Below are positions 50,692 to 64,000 of a stretch of DNA of 64,000 bases, in pieces. Below the pieces are notes generated by a model. It was not told the DNA's origin and ran no database searches. It saw nothing but the letters and a program-made list of their open reading frames with translations. The stretch is from positions 186,001-250,000 of the forward strand of contig JACSZT010000003.1 of assembly GCA_014332815.1 (NCBI GenBank), given 5' to 3'. A program made the position numbers and the translations under genes. Positions within the stretch are counted from its first letter, which is position 1, and the number at the start of each line of letters is the position of its first letter. This DNA comes from Weissella confusa (GTDB lineage: Bacteria > Bacillota > Bacilli > Lactobacillales > Lactobacillaceae).

Positions 50692-52077
50692 TATCATCAA
50701 GTCCCGCAATCTTACGTGCAGGAACTGGATCCGTGTAGGCCATCTTGTGTTCCATCAATGCAGGCCAATCAATCTCATTGTGACCAATCAAACCTGTGTG
50801 TTGCATCCACTCAGCTTGTTCCTTAGCTTCTACCGCAGCCAAAAGAACCTTCTTAGGATCGCAACCATAATTAGGGCAGGTACCGCCCCGGGCAACTTCT
50901 TCTGGCATCTTAGGCAAGTTCAAGAAGTCTTCATTGTCGTGCAAGAATTCGTCACCAGGCACTTCCAAACGAGCTGGACGGGCACCAGTGGCAATAATCC
51001 ACTTGTCAGCCGTAAACGTTTCCGTACCAGTTGAAACCGTGTGCTCATCCACGAAGTAGGCGTGACCATACTTGTGGGTAATGTCGGTCGTTTCTTCAAC
51101 AGCAGCTGTATCAAAGTTCCAGTGGAACGTGATACCCTTGCTCTCCATTTGCGCAATCAAATCTTGCGTCAAATCTTGATCAAACTCACGCAAAATCACA
51201 TCGTGCTTAGCCACAACGTGAACCTTTGCGCCGGCTGCTGCTGCGATACCAGCAAATTCAATTGCGATGAATCCAGCACCGATGAGAACGTCACCAACCG
51301 CAAAAATGTTTGGGTTAGTGGTGCGCAAATCAGCCATCACCTTAATACCGTTTCCGGCAACTTCAACGCCAGCAGCTTCAAGATTCAAATCTTCAGTGTT
51401 ACCTGCGCGACCGGCAGCGATAAATGGCATGTCACTTGTGACACGACGTCCATCAGCGGCAACAATGTCAAAGCGACCGTCAGGGATTGAGTTAACCTTC
51501 ATGCCCTTTGACTCAGCTTCGACAGCTGACATACCAACTTGCCCCAACTTTGGTGAACCATACACCATCGTTGGAATAGCAGGGTATGAAATTTCTTCAG
51601 GCTCAGTACCAGTCAACAAACCAGCTACATAACGGGCCTCATAGGCACCAGTTGGCGTCAACTTTGGCACTGGTGATTCTGGTGGGTATGAGTACAAGTT
51701 GTGCTTAATTGCCCACTTGTCTTGCTTTTGGTTGATGGCTACCGTGAAGTAGTTCAACAACTCATCAGCTTCAGCACTCAAAACCGTCGCACCGATGATA
51801 ACACCCTTTTCGTTCAAGACAACCTTAGCCTTAGCAATTGGCTCCTTGTGGCGCCAGTATGCTAGCCATGGTGTCATGTTTGTGGCGTTAAAAAGCTTCT
51901 CTACTAACTTTTTAACATAATTTATTGTAAGTATAAAAAGTGAACGAATTCCCGTATAAATGTGAAGAAATTGTGAACATCACTTTTTAGTAAGTAAAAA
52001 ACGAGCAATCAGCGCAAGACTGATCACTCGTTAATTTGACATCTATTAAGCAAAGAAGCCCATATCTGATGCGATTG
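50495..52077 (-). CDS. FAD-dependent pyridine nucleotide-disulfide oxidoreductase (glutathione reductase-like)
   Basis: Restored 50584..51912, 442 aa, GTG start (displayed 50602) after GGAGGG. FAD motif [18 protein letters not shown], redox-active CxxxxC in GGTCPNYGCDPKKVLLA, TGARPARLEVPG, second Rossmann VLIGAGFIAIEFAGIAAA, VVMADLRTTNPNIFAVGD, and the dimerisation domain with VFGSP-like VYGSPKLGQVGMSAVEA. End AIASDMGFFA. It could be glutathione, coenzyme A or another disulfide reductase. Terminator at displayed 51996-52032. Confidence 0.85.
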
Positions 52078-52078
52078 G

Positions 52079-56631
<4,553 letters not shown>

Positions 56632-56632
56632 A

Positions 56633-57027
56633 CAATTGAATACAGGGTGGCGGAGTAGCGTCTTCCTTGTTACGTGTCGCAAAGCGTAACGAAAGTTTAC
56701 CGCGGGTCAACGTACCGGCGGTTTTTGTTTTGCTCTTTAAAAGTTTTTTTGTGGTTAGAGTCGTCGCTATCGCGCCGACACTAACCACTGCCCTACTAAA
56801 AAACGACTAACCCGCAACCGAGTTAGTCGTCGGTTACTTCGACAAAGTACGATAACCTTTTTAAGGCGTAAGCATGTACGGCGATTCGAAGGCTGCTCCT
56901 GGCACGGTCTGCTTTTCAAACAGATAGACATGGATGCGGTAGAGATAGAGACGGTGAGTTTGGTTGCGACCATACCCTAGCGACAGACGTTTAAAACTGC
57001 AGATTAAACTTCTAGGGTGGTCCATCT
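56633..57027 (+). other. Non-coding, structured stretch after ppx
   Basis: About 400 bases with no credible frame on either strand. On the displayed + strand it holds a terminator GGTTACTTCG...CGATAACC+T5 (56833-56861) and a second GC-rich hairpin CCGCGGG...CCGGCGG with T5 (56700-56728). Between are GATTCGAAGGCTGCTCC and two GGGTGG boxes. It resembles the end of a structured RNA of 250-350 nt, but I could not match it to RNase P RNA, tmRNA, SRP RNA or a T-box with confidence. Confidence 0.4.
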
Positions 57028-57072
57028 AAGTGTTAATATAATGGTGTACCAAAGGAAAGGAAGGTAAAGGAT

Positions 57073-57144
57073 TTGAAAGAAGTTCTTAATTCGACCTCTA
57101 TCACGACTCTACCTACCAAATTCCATGCGGGCGTGTCACAGTAA
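57073..57144 (+). CDS. Possible 23-residue ORF under a cre-containing promoter
   Basis: TTG start after GGAAAGGAAGGTAAAGG; peptide KEVLNSTSITTLPTKFHAGV and SQ. Upstream are a perfect cre palindrome (displayed 57408-57421) and TATAAT (57037-57042), adjacent after restoration. Downstream a stem CGCAAG/CTTGCG and then the terminator at 56833. The transcript would be about 230 nt; the ORF may be real or the RNA may act itself. Confidence 0.35.
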   Translation: MKEVLNSTSITTLPTKFHAGVSQ

Positions 57145-57226
57145 TGACGCAAGATAATTAACGTATTGTTTTATAAAGAGATAAACACCTAAGTCATGTA
57201 TTGACATCTCTTGCGATCATTAGCAG

Positions 57227-58413
57227 CGGTCGTGTGTACGATTCAGTGTATGACACCCTGGTCAACGACGCACCAAAGTTGGTATCAGATGAACAAATGC
57301 TGACAGTTATCGAACTTTTGGCGGCTGGTTATTCTGACGCAAAGCCCCATGTGACAACGTTTGACCGCTATTAAAAATTTATCACATCTTTTTCAAGGGT
57401 TTATCCTTGTAAGCGTTTACATGTTAAGTGGATTTTGCACGGTACCAAGGGTACTTATATTAAGCACAATATTGATCAACAAGAATATGATTTGAAGACT
57501 GGAATTATGCCAGGGATGCCTGGGTTTGGGGATGATGCACCACAAGATTACGGTGTCGTCACTTACTACAACCAAAATGGTGATCGCATTGAAAAGGTCA
57601 TCCCTACTATTCACGGTGATTGTGCATGGTACGGTCACGGTGTGCACTTGGCTGACCAAATTGTCGCACTGTTTGGTTCACCGGATCGTGCCACTTACGA
57701 TTTACGTGCAACCCGCGAACCGGGCGCCACTATTGATGATCAATTCGAAGTGAACTTGTTTTACGGCGATACCTTTAAAGCAACCGTACAAGCAACCGAA
57801 TTAGCTGCGGTCGCCTACCCAGCCGAAGAACTCGTCACTCTTGCACGTGAACGTCACCTGTTCTTTATGCCATTCCAGAATCGTCGTTTCGACAGCGACT
57901 TTCTCACGATTCAACACGTGCTTGCTGCTGGTTACGTTGGTCGGCCAGTTGAACTAGAGCTACACATGGATCGTTATCGGCCTAATGATGGCGTGAAATT
58001 GGGGACGCCTATCGACGTGCGACCTGACGAACAAGCTGCGTTGGAAACAACTGGTACACAATTTTCAACCGATATCGCCGACATTCTAAACGACGACTCA
58101 CTCGATTTAGTCGTCGTGGTCACCCCTGCTCCTAGTCATTATGAAGTTGCCAAGCAATTGCTACTAGCAGGTAAAAATGTGCTCGTGGATAAACCGATGG
58201 TTGAAACATTAGCTCTCCGTTTTCATCACGAGTTGTCAGTTGCATTCTGGCCACTATTCAGCAAAAATTGACAGTATACATGGAGGAACGCAAATATGTT
58301 AAATATTGCTTACGTCGGATTTGGTAAAAGCACGAACCGCTACCACATCCCTTACTTAATGGAACGCCAAGACCGTTTCAAGATTAGTCGCGTCGTCATG
58401 CCCACGCTGGGCA
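57227..58413 (+). CDS. Gfo/Idh/MocA family oxidoreductase
   Basis: NAD(P)-dependent dehydrogenase of sugars or cyclitols. Restored 57276..58334 on the opposite strand, 352 aa. ATG at displayed 58296 after TGGAGG. MLNIAYVGFGKSTNRYHIPY (Rossmann loop), VVVVTPAPSHYEVAKQLLLA, GKNVLVDKPMVET (EKP-type motif), FMPFQNRRFDSDFLTIQHVL, GHGVHLADQIVALFG, then TIHGDCA-adjacent strands and the end AAGYSDAKPHVTTFDRY. The pattern resembles scyllo-inositol dehydrogenase-like YvaA/IolW proteins. Substrate unknown. It is divergent from nnrD. Confidence 0.87.
57408..57421. promoter_or_regulatory. CcpA cre site
   Basis: TGTAAGCGTTTACA, a perfect 14-base palindrome 35 bases after the stop of the Gfo/Idh gene. After restoration it precedes TATAAT by about 18 bases, so CcpA would act on the short downstream transcript. 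Confidence 0.65.
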
Positions 58414-58414
58414 G

Positions 58415-59403
58415 CATCAAAATTGCACCACCGTATTGGATGTTACCCCCGATTAGCAAAACGCGGCCAAACGTTCCTTTATGGCTGTCGTCTGGTCGGC
58501 GCACAATGACCTCATGCAATATTTCTGATTTCAATTCACTAATCATGCCGTTTCTCCAATTTTGTAAGTATTACTTAATTATAACGCGTCAAAACGCAAA
58601 TTTGAAATTGTGCACCGCAAAACCATCCGTCCCCATACCAGGGCCCATTAGGATGACATCGCTGTTTGCGATCGCCGTCATCAAGTCAGCGTTGTTACGC
58701 CAATCCACAAACATCGCTTCTGGTGTACGTGTGTGTAGTGGTGCCAAATTAATCAAATCCGTCGCAACTGTCGTTAACCCTGCACCGGCACCAACAACTG
58801 CACTAGCGGCCTCGTTCAATTGGTGCTCTGCTTGATAGTTCAGTTGCACCCCACTCAAGCGTGCCCACTCCATTTGATGTGGCGTCACAATCGTGAATGT
58901 GTCACGCGGGAACATCATGTTTTGTTCTGCCATAATCGTCAATGCCGAACCATCAACAATCAAAATTTGATTTTCTGTGACGGCTTGCAAAACTTGTTGA
59001 ACCAATTGTGCTTGTACAGCCTTAGTTGGGTTGGCTTTGAATTGGGCCGTGAAACCAGCAATTGTACCTGCTAGCACATCGCCCATCCCACCAGTCGCTT
59101 GGTAGGCACCACCGATTTGCAGTTGCTTTTGATCATCCTTGGTGTAGATAATCGTGTGGTGTTGCTTAAGAACAAGCACATCAATGTTCAAAATTTGGCG
59201 TTGTAGAATTTCTTGGTTAACAATTAAGTTAGTTAATAAAAACGACGTGAATGTCAAAATTCACGTCGTTTTTTTGTGTCGTTATTATAGGTTTGATTGA
59301 ATGCGGGCCATGTAGTTTGGCAAGAAATCAGCTATGAACGATGGCTTGACCACATAACTGTGCCCTGCCATCTCTTCAGCGATTGCTGAGTGTGCATAAA
59401 CGG
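58415..59403 (-). CDS. nnrD: ADP-dependent (S)-NAD(P)H-hydrate dehydratase
   Basis: Repairs hydrated NAD(P)H. Restored 58480..59325, 281 aa. MISELKSEILHEVIVRRPDD, SHKGTFGRVLLIGGN with the conserved KGxxG, ASAVVGAGAGLTTVAT, VILMGPGMGTDGFAVH, TIVTPHQMEWARLSGV, QATGGMGDVLAGTIAGFTAQ (catalytic GxGD), VYAHSAIAEEMAG. ATG at displayed 58546 after GGAGAAACGG. The kinase-like fold is complete; the epimerase partner NnrE is not fused or adjacent. Bidirectional terminator at displayed 59246-59280. Confidence 0.92.
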
Positions 59404-60987
59404 AGTTACATCAACGCTGCTACTGGATTTGACGGTACTAAGAAGATCCAATCAGCTGGTGCTTTGATGGGATTGCAATGGTCAATGATCTGGTTGCCAA
59501 TCATCATGGCTGTTCTTGCCATCTTGGTAATCATGAAGTACCCATTGACTGACGAAGAAGTTAACAAGATGAACCACGAAGTTGAGGCTCGTCACAAGAA
59601 GCACAACATCGCAATGGGTTACGCTGGTCGTTTCTTCCAACAATGGGGATTGACTTCAGCTACTGGATTCATGTGGTCATTGGTTCCTGAAGTTGTTACT
59701 TATGGTGAGTACACTTCTGGTAAGCGTGTTGCTGGTATCATCAACGCCATCATGGGATTGTTCTTCAAGATTGGTTTGGCCTTGGGTGGTATCATCCCTC
59801 CATTCTTCTTGCAATACAACATTGGTCACTCAGAGTGGAACGGTTCAATTTCATTGATCGGTTCAATTCCTGGAATCTTCTTGGTCTTCTTGTGGCCTAA
59901 GATTCGTGCCAAGGTTGGTAAGAAGTAATTCTTCGCTTTGTTCTTGGCTATCTTCATGCTTGGTTCTGTCCTTTTGTGGGTATGGACTAAGAACCCTGTA
60001 TACATGGTTATCGGATTCTTGGCTTTGATGGTTACTTACTCAAAGACGAAGGAACGCGTTTTGCCTGCTGAAGATGAGCCTGAAGTAAAGTACTCAGACT
60101 TGTTTGCTGAGTTGAAGCGTAACAAGCCTTTGCGAATCTTGGGATTGTTCTTCTTGGTTGGCTTTACGTTCATGTTCTTCGGAAACACTGTATGGCTCGC
60201 AAAGTTGACGACGGTTCGTATGACGTTGGCTAACATCGCGAACTTGTTGGTTTACACTTGCTTCCCTATCTTCGTTCAATTGGCTACGTCAGTTGGTCGC
60301 GAGTCAAAGGATATCGGAATGTTTGGAATCCACATGAACTTGGGTGACTACTCATCAGCTCAATCAGCTGGTGCTTGGTTCAAGGTTTATGCCTACTTGC
60401 CTTACCTACGTAACTTCGGTATTCCGCTAGTTATCTTGGCTGCCTGCTTGTTCTTGCCAGTTGGACAATGGTTCCCTGCATTTAAGGTGCCATATGCCTT
60501 CTTGTCATATATGGCAACGGCCATGGTTTACTCATTCGTTAACATCCCATATGGTGCCTTGAACGCATCATTGACGCGTGATAACGATGAAACATATGGT
60601 TTGGGTGACTTCGCTCAAAACTTGGTTTTCGGTACTGTTGGTGGATTCTTGCTATTCTTCCTTACTACGGTTAACGGTATTTCAGCTGCGGCTGGTGCCA
60701 CGATTTTCTTGGTTGTTCGTTGGATCAACGTTGTTTGGGATCCTTGGGTAGGTGCTACGGTCGACAAGTCACATCCTAAGGGTGGAAAGATCAGTCATAT
60801 TTTCTTCACGTTTGTTGCAAAATGTGAACGCTTACAGAACGCTTTTTAAATTTCGGCTTTTTTGTATTTTATAGTGATATTATGAACAAGCATCAAGCAA
60901 TTACATTTTATATACACAGGAGTTAGCTTCATGGATGCAAAAGTTCAAAAGGACGAATTTGCTAAGCTTACACTGATGGATCGAATC
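59207..60987 (+). pseudogene. GPH family sugar:cation symporter with an internal stop codon
   Basis: Glycoside-pentoside-hexuronide symporter, 12 TMs, restored 59402..60847 on the opposite strand, 482 codons. ATG at displayed 60931 after AGGAG. MDAKVQKDEFAKLTLMDRIA, YGLGDFAQNLVFGTVGGFLL, WDPWVGATVDKSHPKGGKYL, VNIPYGALNASLTRDNDEIA, TKERVLPAEDEPEVKYSDLF, VVTYGEYTSGKRVAGIINAI, end NHEVEARHKK. Within one tile the codons AAG AAG TAA TTC TTC (stop at displayed 59926-59928, codon 326) break the frame between KIRAKVGKK and FFALFLAIFMLGS, where the frame stays the same and the protein clearly continues. A single substitution such as AAA to TAA would explain it. It may be a true pseudogene or a base error. 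Confidence 0.8.
60823..60836 (+). promoter_or_regulatory. cre site upstream of the sugar symporter
   Basis: TGTGAACGCTTACA matches the cre consensus, about 95 bases before the symporter ATG and upstream of a TATTAT box. Confidence 0.6.
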
Positions 60988-60988
60988 C

Positions 60989-62571
60989 CTCGTCATCACG
61001 AACTGACTTAATTGCCAACATCTCCTTCAAGTCTGTCAACAATTCGTCTTCATACTTCAATGCTTCTGCACGCCATTGCGTTGTCATATCTCATTGACCT
61101 CCACTGTCATATTGGTTGTAATTATACGCCATTTTATAAAGAAATGCAGACTTTAATCAACATTACGCATGACAGCTAACCTTCTGCCAACCATCACCGG
61201 CTGGCATAACGTCCAAGTGACCGATGATTGCAACAGTCTCTTCAGCGTCTTCAGGACCCAATTCTGCGTAGGCAACCAAGTTCTTGTAGTTACCCGTGCG
61301 GAATCCGTCACGCTTAGCAAATTCTTCGAACTTCAACAAAGCTTCCTTAGGACCAGGTCCCAAAGGTGCATCTTCCGTTGCAGAAAAGAACTCGTCCATA
61401 CCAGTCCAGTCAGACTCTTCATCGATACCCATAACCAAAACCAACTTGCGCTTCAAGTCCAAGTTCAAGTCCTTGATCATCTTCATTGCGTAGTAAGCAG
61501 TGAATGAAGGTCCCTTATCATCTGATGCACCACGGGCATACAAACGACCATCTTCAATTACTGGAGACCATGGATCCTTCGGATCTGCAGCTTCAACAAC
61601 AGCAACAGCAGTTCCAGGAACCATGTTTGGACGTGAACCAGCTGAGAATGAAACCAACTTCAATGAACCACCTTGCGTACCAGCAAAGCGCGTTACGATT
61701 GAAACGTTACCCTTTTCACCGTTGATGATTGGGAATTCAGCGTCAGGTGAGAATCCCATCGTTGGCATACCGTAGTCCTAAGCGTTGCCACCAAAGTCTT
61801 GGTCTTGCAAGAAGTTAGCCAAGTAAGTACCAGCGTTTTCACCAGTTTCAGGCATCGCACCGTGCACTTGCTTTCCATAGAAAGTAAACGTTACTTGGTT
61901 ACCATCAACCTTAGCTTCACCCTTAACACGCTTTTCAGCGGCCAAGTAAGCATCCATAGCTGAAACCAAAGCAGCAGAGCCTTCGATTTCCTCAGCCGTC
62001 GTGTTTTGTGGGTAACGGAAGTTCGTGTTTACGAAACCATCTTCCCCATCAGTAAAGCGTTGGATACCAACGTTCATTGACAAGTCGTGCATCAAATCAT
62101 CGTGCGTCTTTGCACCAATCTTCTCAGCAACCGTGTCATCGTGCAATTGCGTTCCCAAGAACGTCAAGAATCCCTCAACACCACGCTTCAACAAACGACC
62201 AAACGTACCACCACCGATAACTTGCTCACCTGCTGGCAAACCAGTTTGATCACGGTAAACTTGCAACAACGTCTTAACTAGTGGATCATCACCAGGAACG
62301 TAGTGAGGCACTTGGGCGTGACCTTCTTGCTTAGCCGTTGCGTCAAAGCCTGCTGGCAATGAAGCAGCCACGTGTCAAATCCTAATGCACGACTAAAAAA
62401 GCACTCGCAACATGCGAGTGCTTTTGTTTTACATCTATTAGTCTTCGACGTTAGCCAATTCGTACATTGATTGTCCAAAGATTGCCATTGCACGCGTCAA
62501 ATCTGAAACTGGGTAGAATTCGTCTGCTTGGTGCATCGTATCAGGCACACCTTCGAACATGGCACCAAAGG
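60989..62571 (-). CDS. pepV: Dipeptidase PepV
   Basis: Cytoplasmic zinc dipeptidase of the M20 family releasing amino acids from dipeptides. Restored 61087..62508, 473 aa. MTTQWRAEALKYEDELLTDL, IGHLDVMPAGDGWQKV, LYARGASDDKGPSFTAYYA, MGIDEESDWTGMDEF, then the lid domain with QVHGAMPETGENAGTYLANF, VIGGGTFGRLLKRGVEGFL and FGAMFEGVPDTMHQADEF; end SMYELANVED. ATG at displayed 61087 after GGAGG; TATAAT upstream; terminator at displayed 62395-62428. Closest to classical PepV of the two paralogues. Confidence 0.93.
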
Positions 62572-63561
62572 TCACAACGCAACCAACAGGCGCCGCTAGT
62601 GTTGTGAATAAAGTCGCAGTTAAAGCTGGTAATTTAGCTGATACATTATTGCCCGAAGCCGCTTATACTGTCGCATGGACACCGGCCGCTTTTGTATTGG
62701 TAATTGCTAGTTTTATCGCCTGGGCCGTTGCTTATTACACAATTTTGCGTCGTCAGAAGATGCGCGAATAACGCGTCGTAGCCACAACTGCAACTGCGGA
62801 ACATACGCCAACACCTATTGATACTGCGCCAAAAGCAACCACGACAGCATCAACGGCCACAAGTGATTCAGTTATCAAAACAAGCATTCAAGTGGTGCCC
62901 GCTAGTAGCTCAACCCCTGCACCTAACGAATCAGTCGCTATGCCATCAACCAACAGTGGCAATACCGATCAACCGACAGCGAACACTGATGAATTCATTA
63001 CTGACATCGATATGTCAAATGTTAGTGATCGCACTTCATCGTCGGCACCTGATTCAACCGGTGTTGTTGAAAATGTTGGGGATGCCACAACACCAGCGGA
63101 AGACGCAACTAACAAAGTTGAAACTTCCGCTAGTGACACAAGCGTTTCGGCAGTTGCTAACTCAGTCGTTGGCACGATTTTTACCACTAGCACCGTTTTT
63201 GGTGATACAACAAATAGCACTATTTCGAGCGAACAAGCGTTGATATCCACTAAATCAAGCGATATCGCTGCAACAGCGGATACTGACACGACACCGGTTG
63301 AACAAGTTACAATCGACACCCCATCATCTGAACAAGCACCAATTGAACAGCCATCAGAAACAACAAACTTATTGGTGGCAATAATCCCGTTTCGAATTGT
63401 GAACTTTTTTTGAACTTTTTATAGACAGACTGTGCGCTACGTACATTTTGTACTAGGAAAGCGTTAGTATTATAGAGTAAAGAAGAGAACAGATTATGAG
63501 ATACGAGATAAGGGAGAATTGGTTATGAAACGTGGAAAGTCCGCCGTGCTACTAGTGGCGA
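62375..63561 (+). CDS. Ser/Thr-rich surface protein with signal peptide and C-terminal membrane anchor
   Basis: Restored 62550..63401 on the opposite strand, 283 aa. ATG at displayed 63525 after AAGGGAG. A basic start MKRGKSAVLLV leads into a signal peptide. A long low-complexity stretch follows (TNSTISSEQALISTKSSD, TPSSEQAPIEQPSETT, SSSTPAPNESVAMPSTNSG, TPAEDATNKVETSASD). Near the end, TAWTPAAF-like VAWTPAAFVLVIASFIAWAV is a membrane helix, then basic ILRRQKMREYQILMHD. No LPxTG motif. The composition suggests an exposed, probably glycosylated wall-spanning stalk. No enzyme domain. Divergent from the DUF1002 gene. Confidence 0.65.
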
Positions 63562-63562
63562 T

Positions 63563-64000
63563 ACAATGCACGGTTTTGCACATTTGTCGTACCGGCCGCT
63601 GAAACCACGGCTGTTGGTGTGACAAACACAGTCGTTGTGACTGCCGTTGCACCAATCAATGATGTTGCCAACAAAATTGTCGTGATAACCTTACTCGTTT
63701 TCATGGTTAAATCTCCTCGAATATTATGTTACATAATTGTAACACAACAAACCTAAAACCACGTTCCCGTACCTGGTTCTGCTGGGGCAATTGACACTGA
63801 ACTAATCATAGCGCTATCCGCAACGCCTGAAATATTCAAGTACGTTGCCGCGTCAGCACCAGTTGTCGTTAGCTTTGTGTAGTTGTCGGTTACGCCAAGC
63901 GTTGATGCCAACGTAGATTGATCAGATGCACCTGCACCATATACAACGTATGACTTTTTGCTCTCATCCAAGTTAATACCATCAGTAGCCAACGCCTTGT
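63563..64000 (-). CDS. DUF1002 family exported protein, partial
   Basis: Restored from 63618 to beyond the window. ATG at displayed 63704 after GAGGAG. Signal peptide MKTSKVITTILLATSLIGAT, then a mature part with KSYVVYGAGASDQSTLASTL, GVTDNYTKLTTTGADAATYL, SGVADSAMISSVSIAPAEPG. DUF1002 proteins are secreted by Bacillota and of unknown role. The last 43 displayed bases belong to a tile cut by the window end, so about 50 codons between the two visible parts are missing. Confidence 0.75.

Noticed and set aside
56633-56730. T-box riboswitch (GGGTGG and ACCGCG elements)
   Set aside because: The elements are not in T-box order and there is no gene downstream on that strand.

Overview
ORGANISM. The proteins point to a heterofermentative lactic acid bacterium of the Leuconostoc/Weissella branch of Lactobacillaceae, most like Weissella. 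Supporting genes are gnd and zwf without an EMP set in view, the walRKHIJ-htrA operon, RexAB-type AddAB, PepV dipeptidases, purR-glmU-prs, rpoE(delta)...pyrG-murA, and acpS-alr-mazF. The genus is an inference.

THE KEY FACT. The window is not in natural order. It is a regular tiling with a period of exactly 198 bases: every position 4+198k stands unchanged and the next 197 bases (5+198k to 201+198k) are reverse-complemented in place. The phase holds from base 1 to base 64000 and ignores gene borders. To restore a tile, map x to 206+396k-x. After restoration about 48 reading frames close from start to stop with lengths divisible by three. Split motifs rejoin across the tile edges: gnd GVVGLAVMG and MPGGQR, pyr[14 protein letters not shown], trypsin-fold NPGNSGGPL in HtrA, a fourth tRNA-Lys, and the pyrG attenuator stem. 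198 is a multiple of 3, so unrestored frames often stay open for kilobases and look like intact proteins, but their segments are in the wrong order. I read this as a data-processing artefact (fixed-size chunks, off by one), not biology.

CONVENTION. Start, end and strand describe where the coding bases lie in the sequence as given; each span covers all of a gene's pieces, so neighbouring spans overlap. 'Restored' positions are after undoing the tiling, and there the gene reads on the opposite strand to the one listed.

LAYOUT (restored order). 1-0.7 kb: trans-sulfuration enzyme (leaves the window). 0.8-4.2: old yellow enzyme, small ORF, gnd. 4.1-5.6: leader peptide with six Asn codons, attenuator and amino-acid permease. 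5.7-14.6: M20 dipeptidase, addB, addA. 14.7-17.2: adhP with cre/Rex control, converging on an MFS exporter. 17.3-20.4: glpK, zwf. 20.5-25.7: Nudix hydrolase, purR, glmU, prs, nucleoside hydrolase. 25.9-27.1: rpsF-ssb-rpsR. 27.3-28.9: small exported protein, then four tRNA-Lys genes each with its own promoter. 28.9-36: walRKHIJ-htrA. 36.1: candidate CU-rich small RNA. 36.3-39.7: DUF1934 protein, HD phosphohydrolase, Cof phosphatase, rpoE. 39.9-43.2: two regulators and pnuC. 43.4-48.5: pyrG, murA (Asp in place of the catalytic Cys), cshA. 48.7-52: acpS-alr fusion, mazF, disulfide oxidoreductase. 52.2-56.6: helD, trpS, ppx. 56.6-59.3: unexplained RNA-like stretch, Gfo/Idh oxidoreductase, nnrD. 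59.4-62.5: sugar symporter with an internal stop codon, pepV. 62.5-64: Ser/Thr-rich surface protein and a divergent DUF1002 protein.

THEMES. Pentose-phosphate and redox metabolism (gnd, zwf, adhP, glpK, gor) with several CcpA cre sites; nucleotide supply (prs, pyrG, purR, nucleoside hydrolase); envelope work (glmU, murA, alr, wal operon); and RNA-level control in several leaders (permease, pyrG, pnuC, cshA, rpsF).
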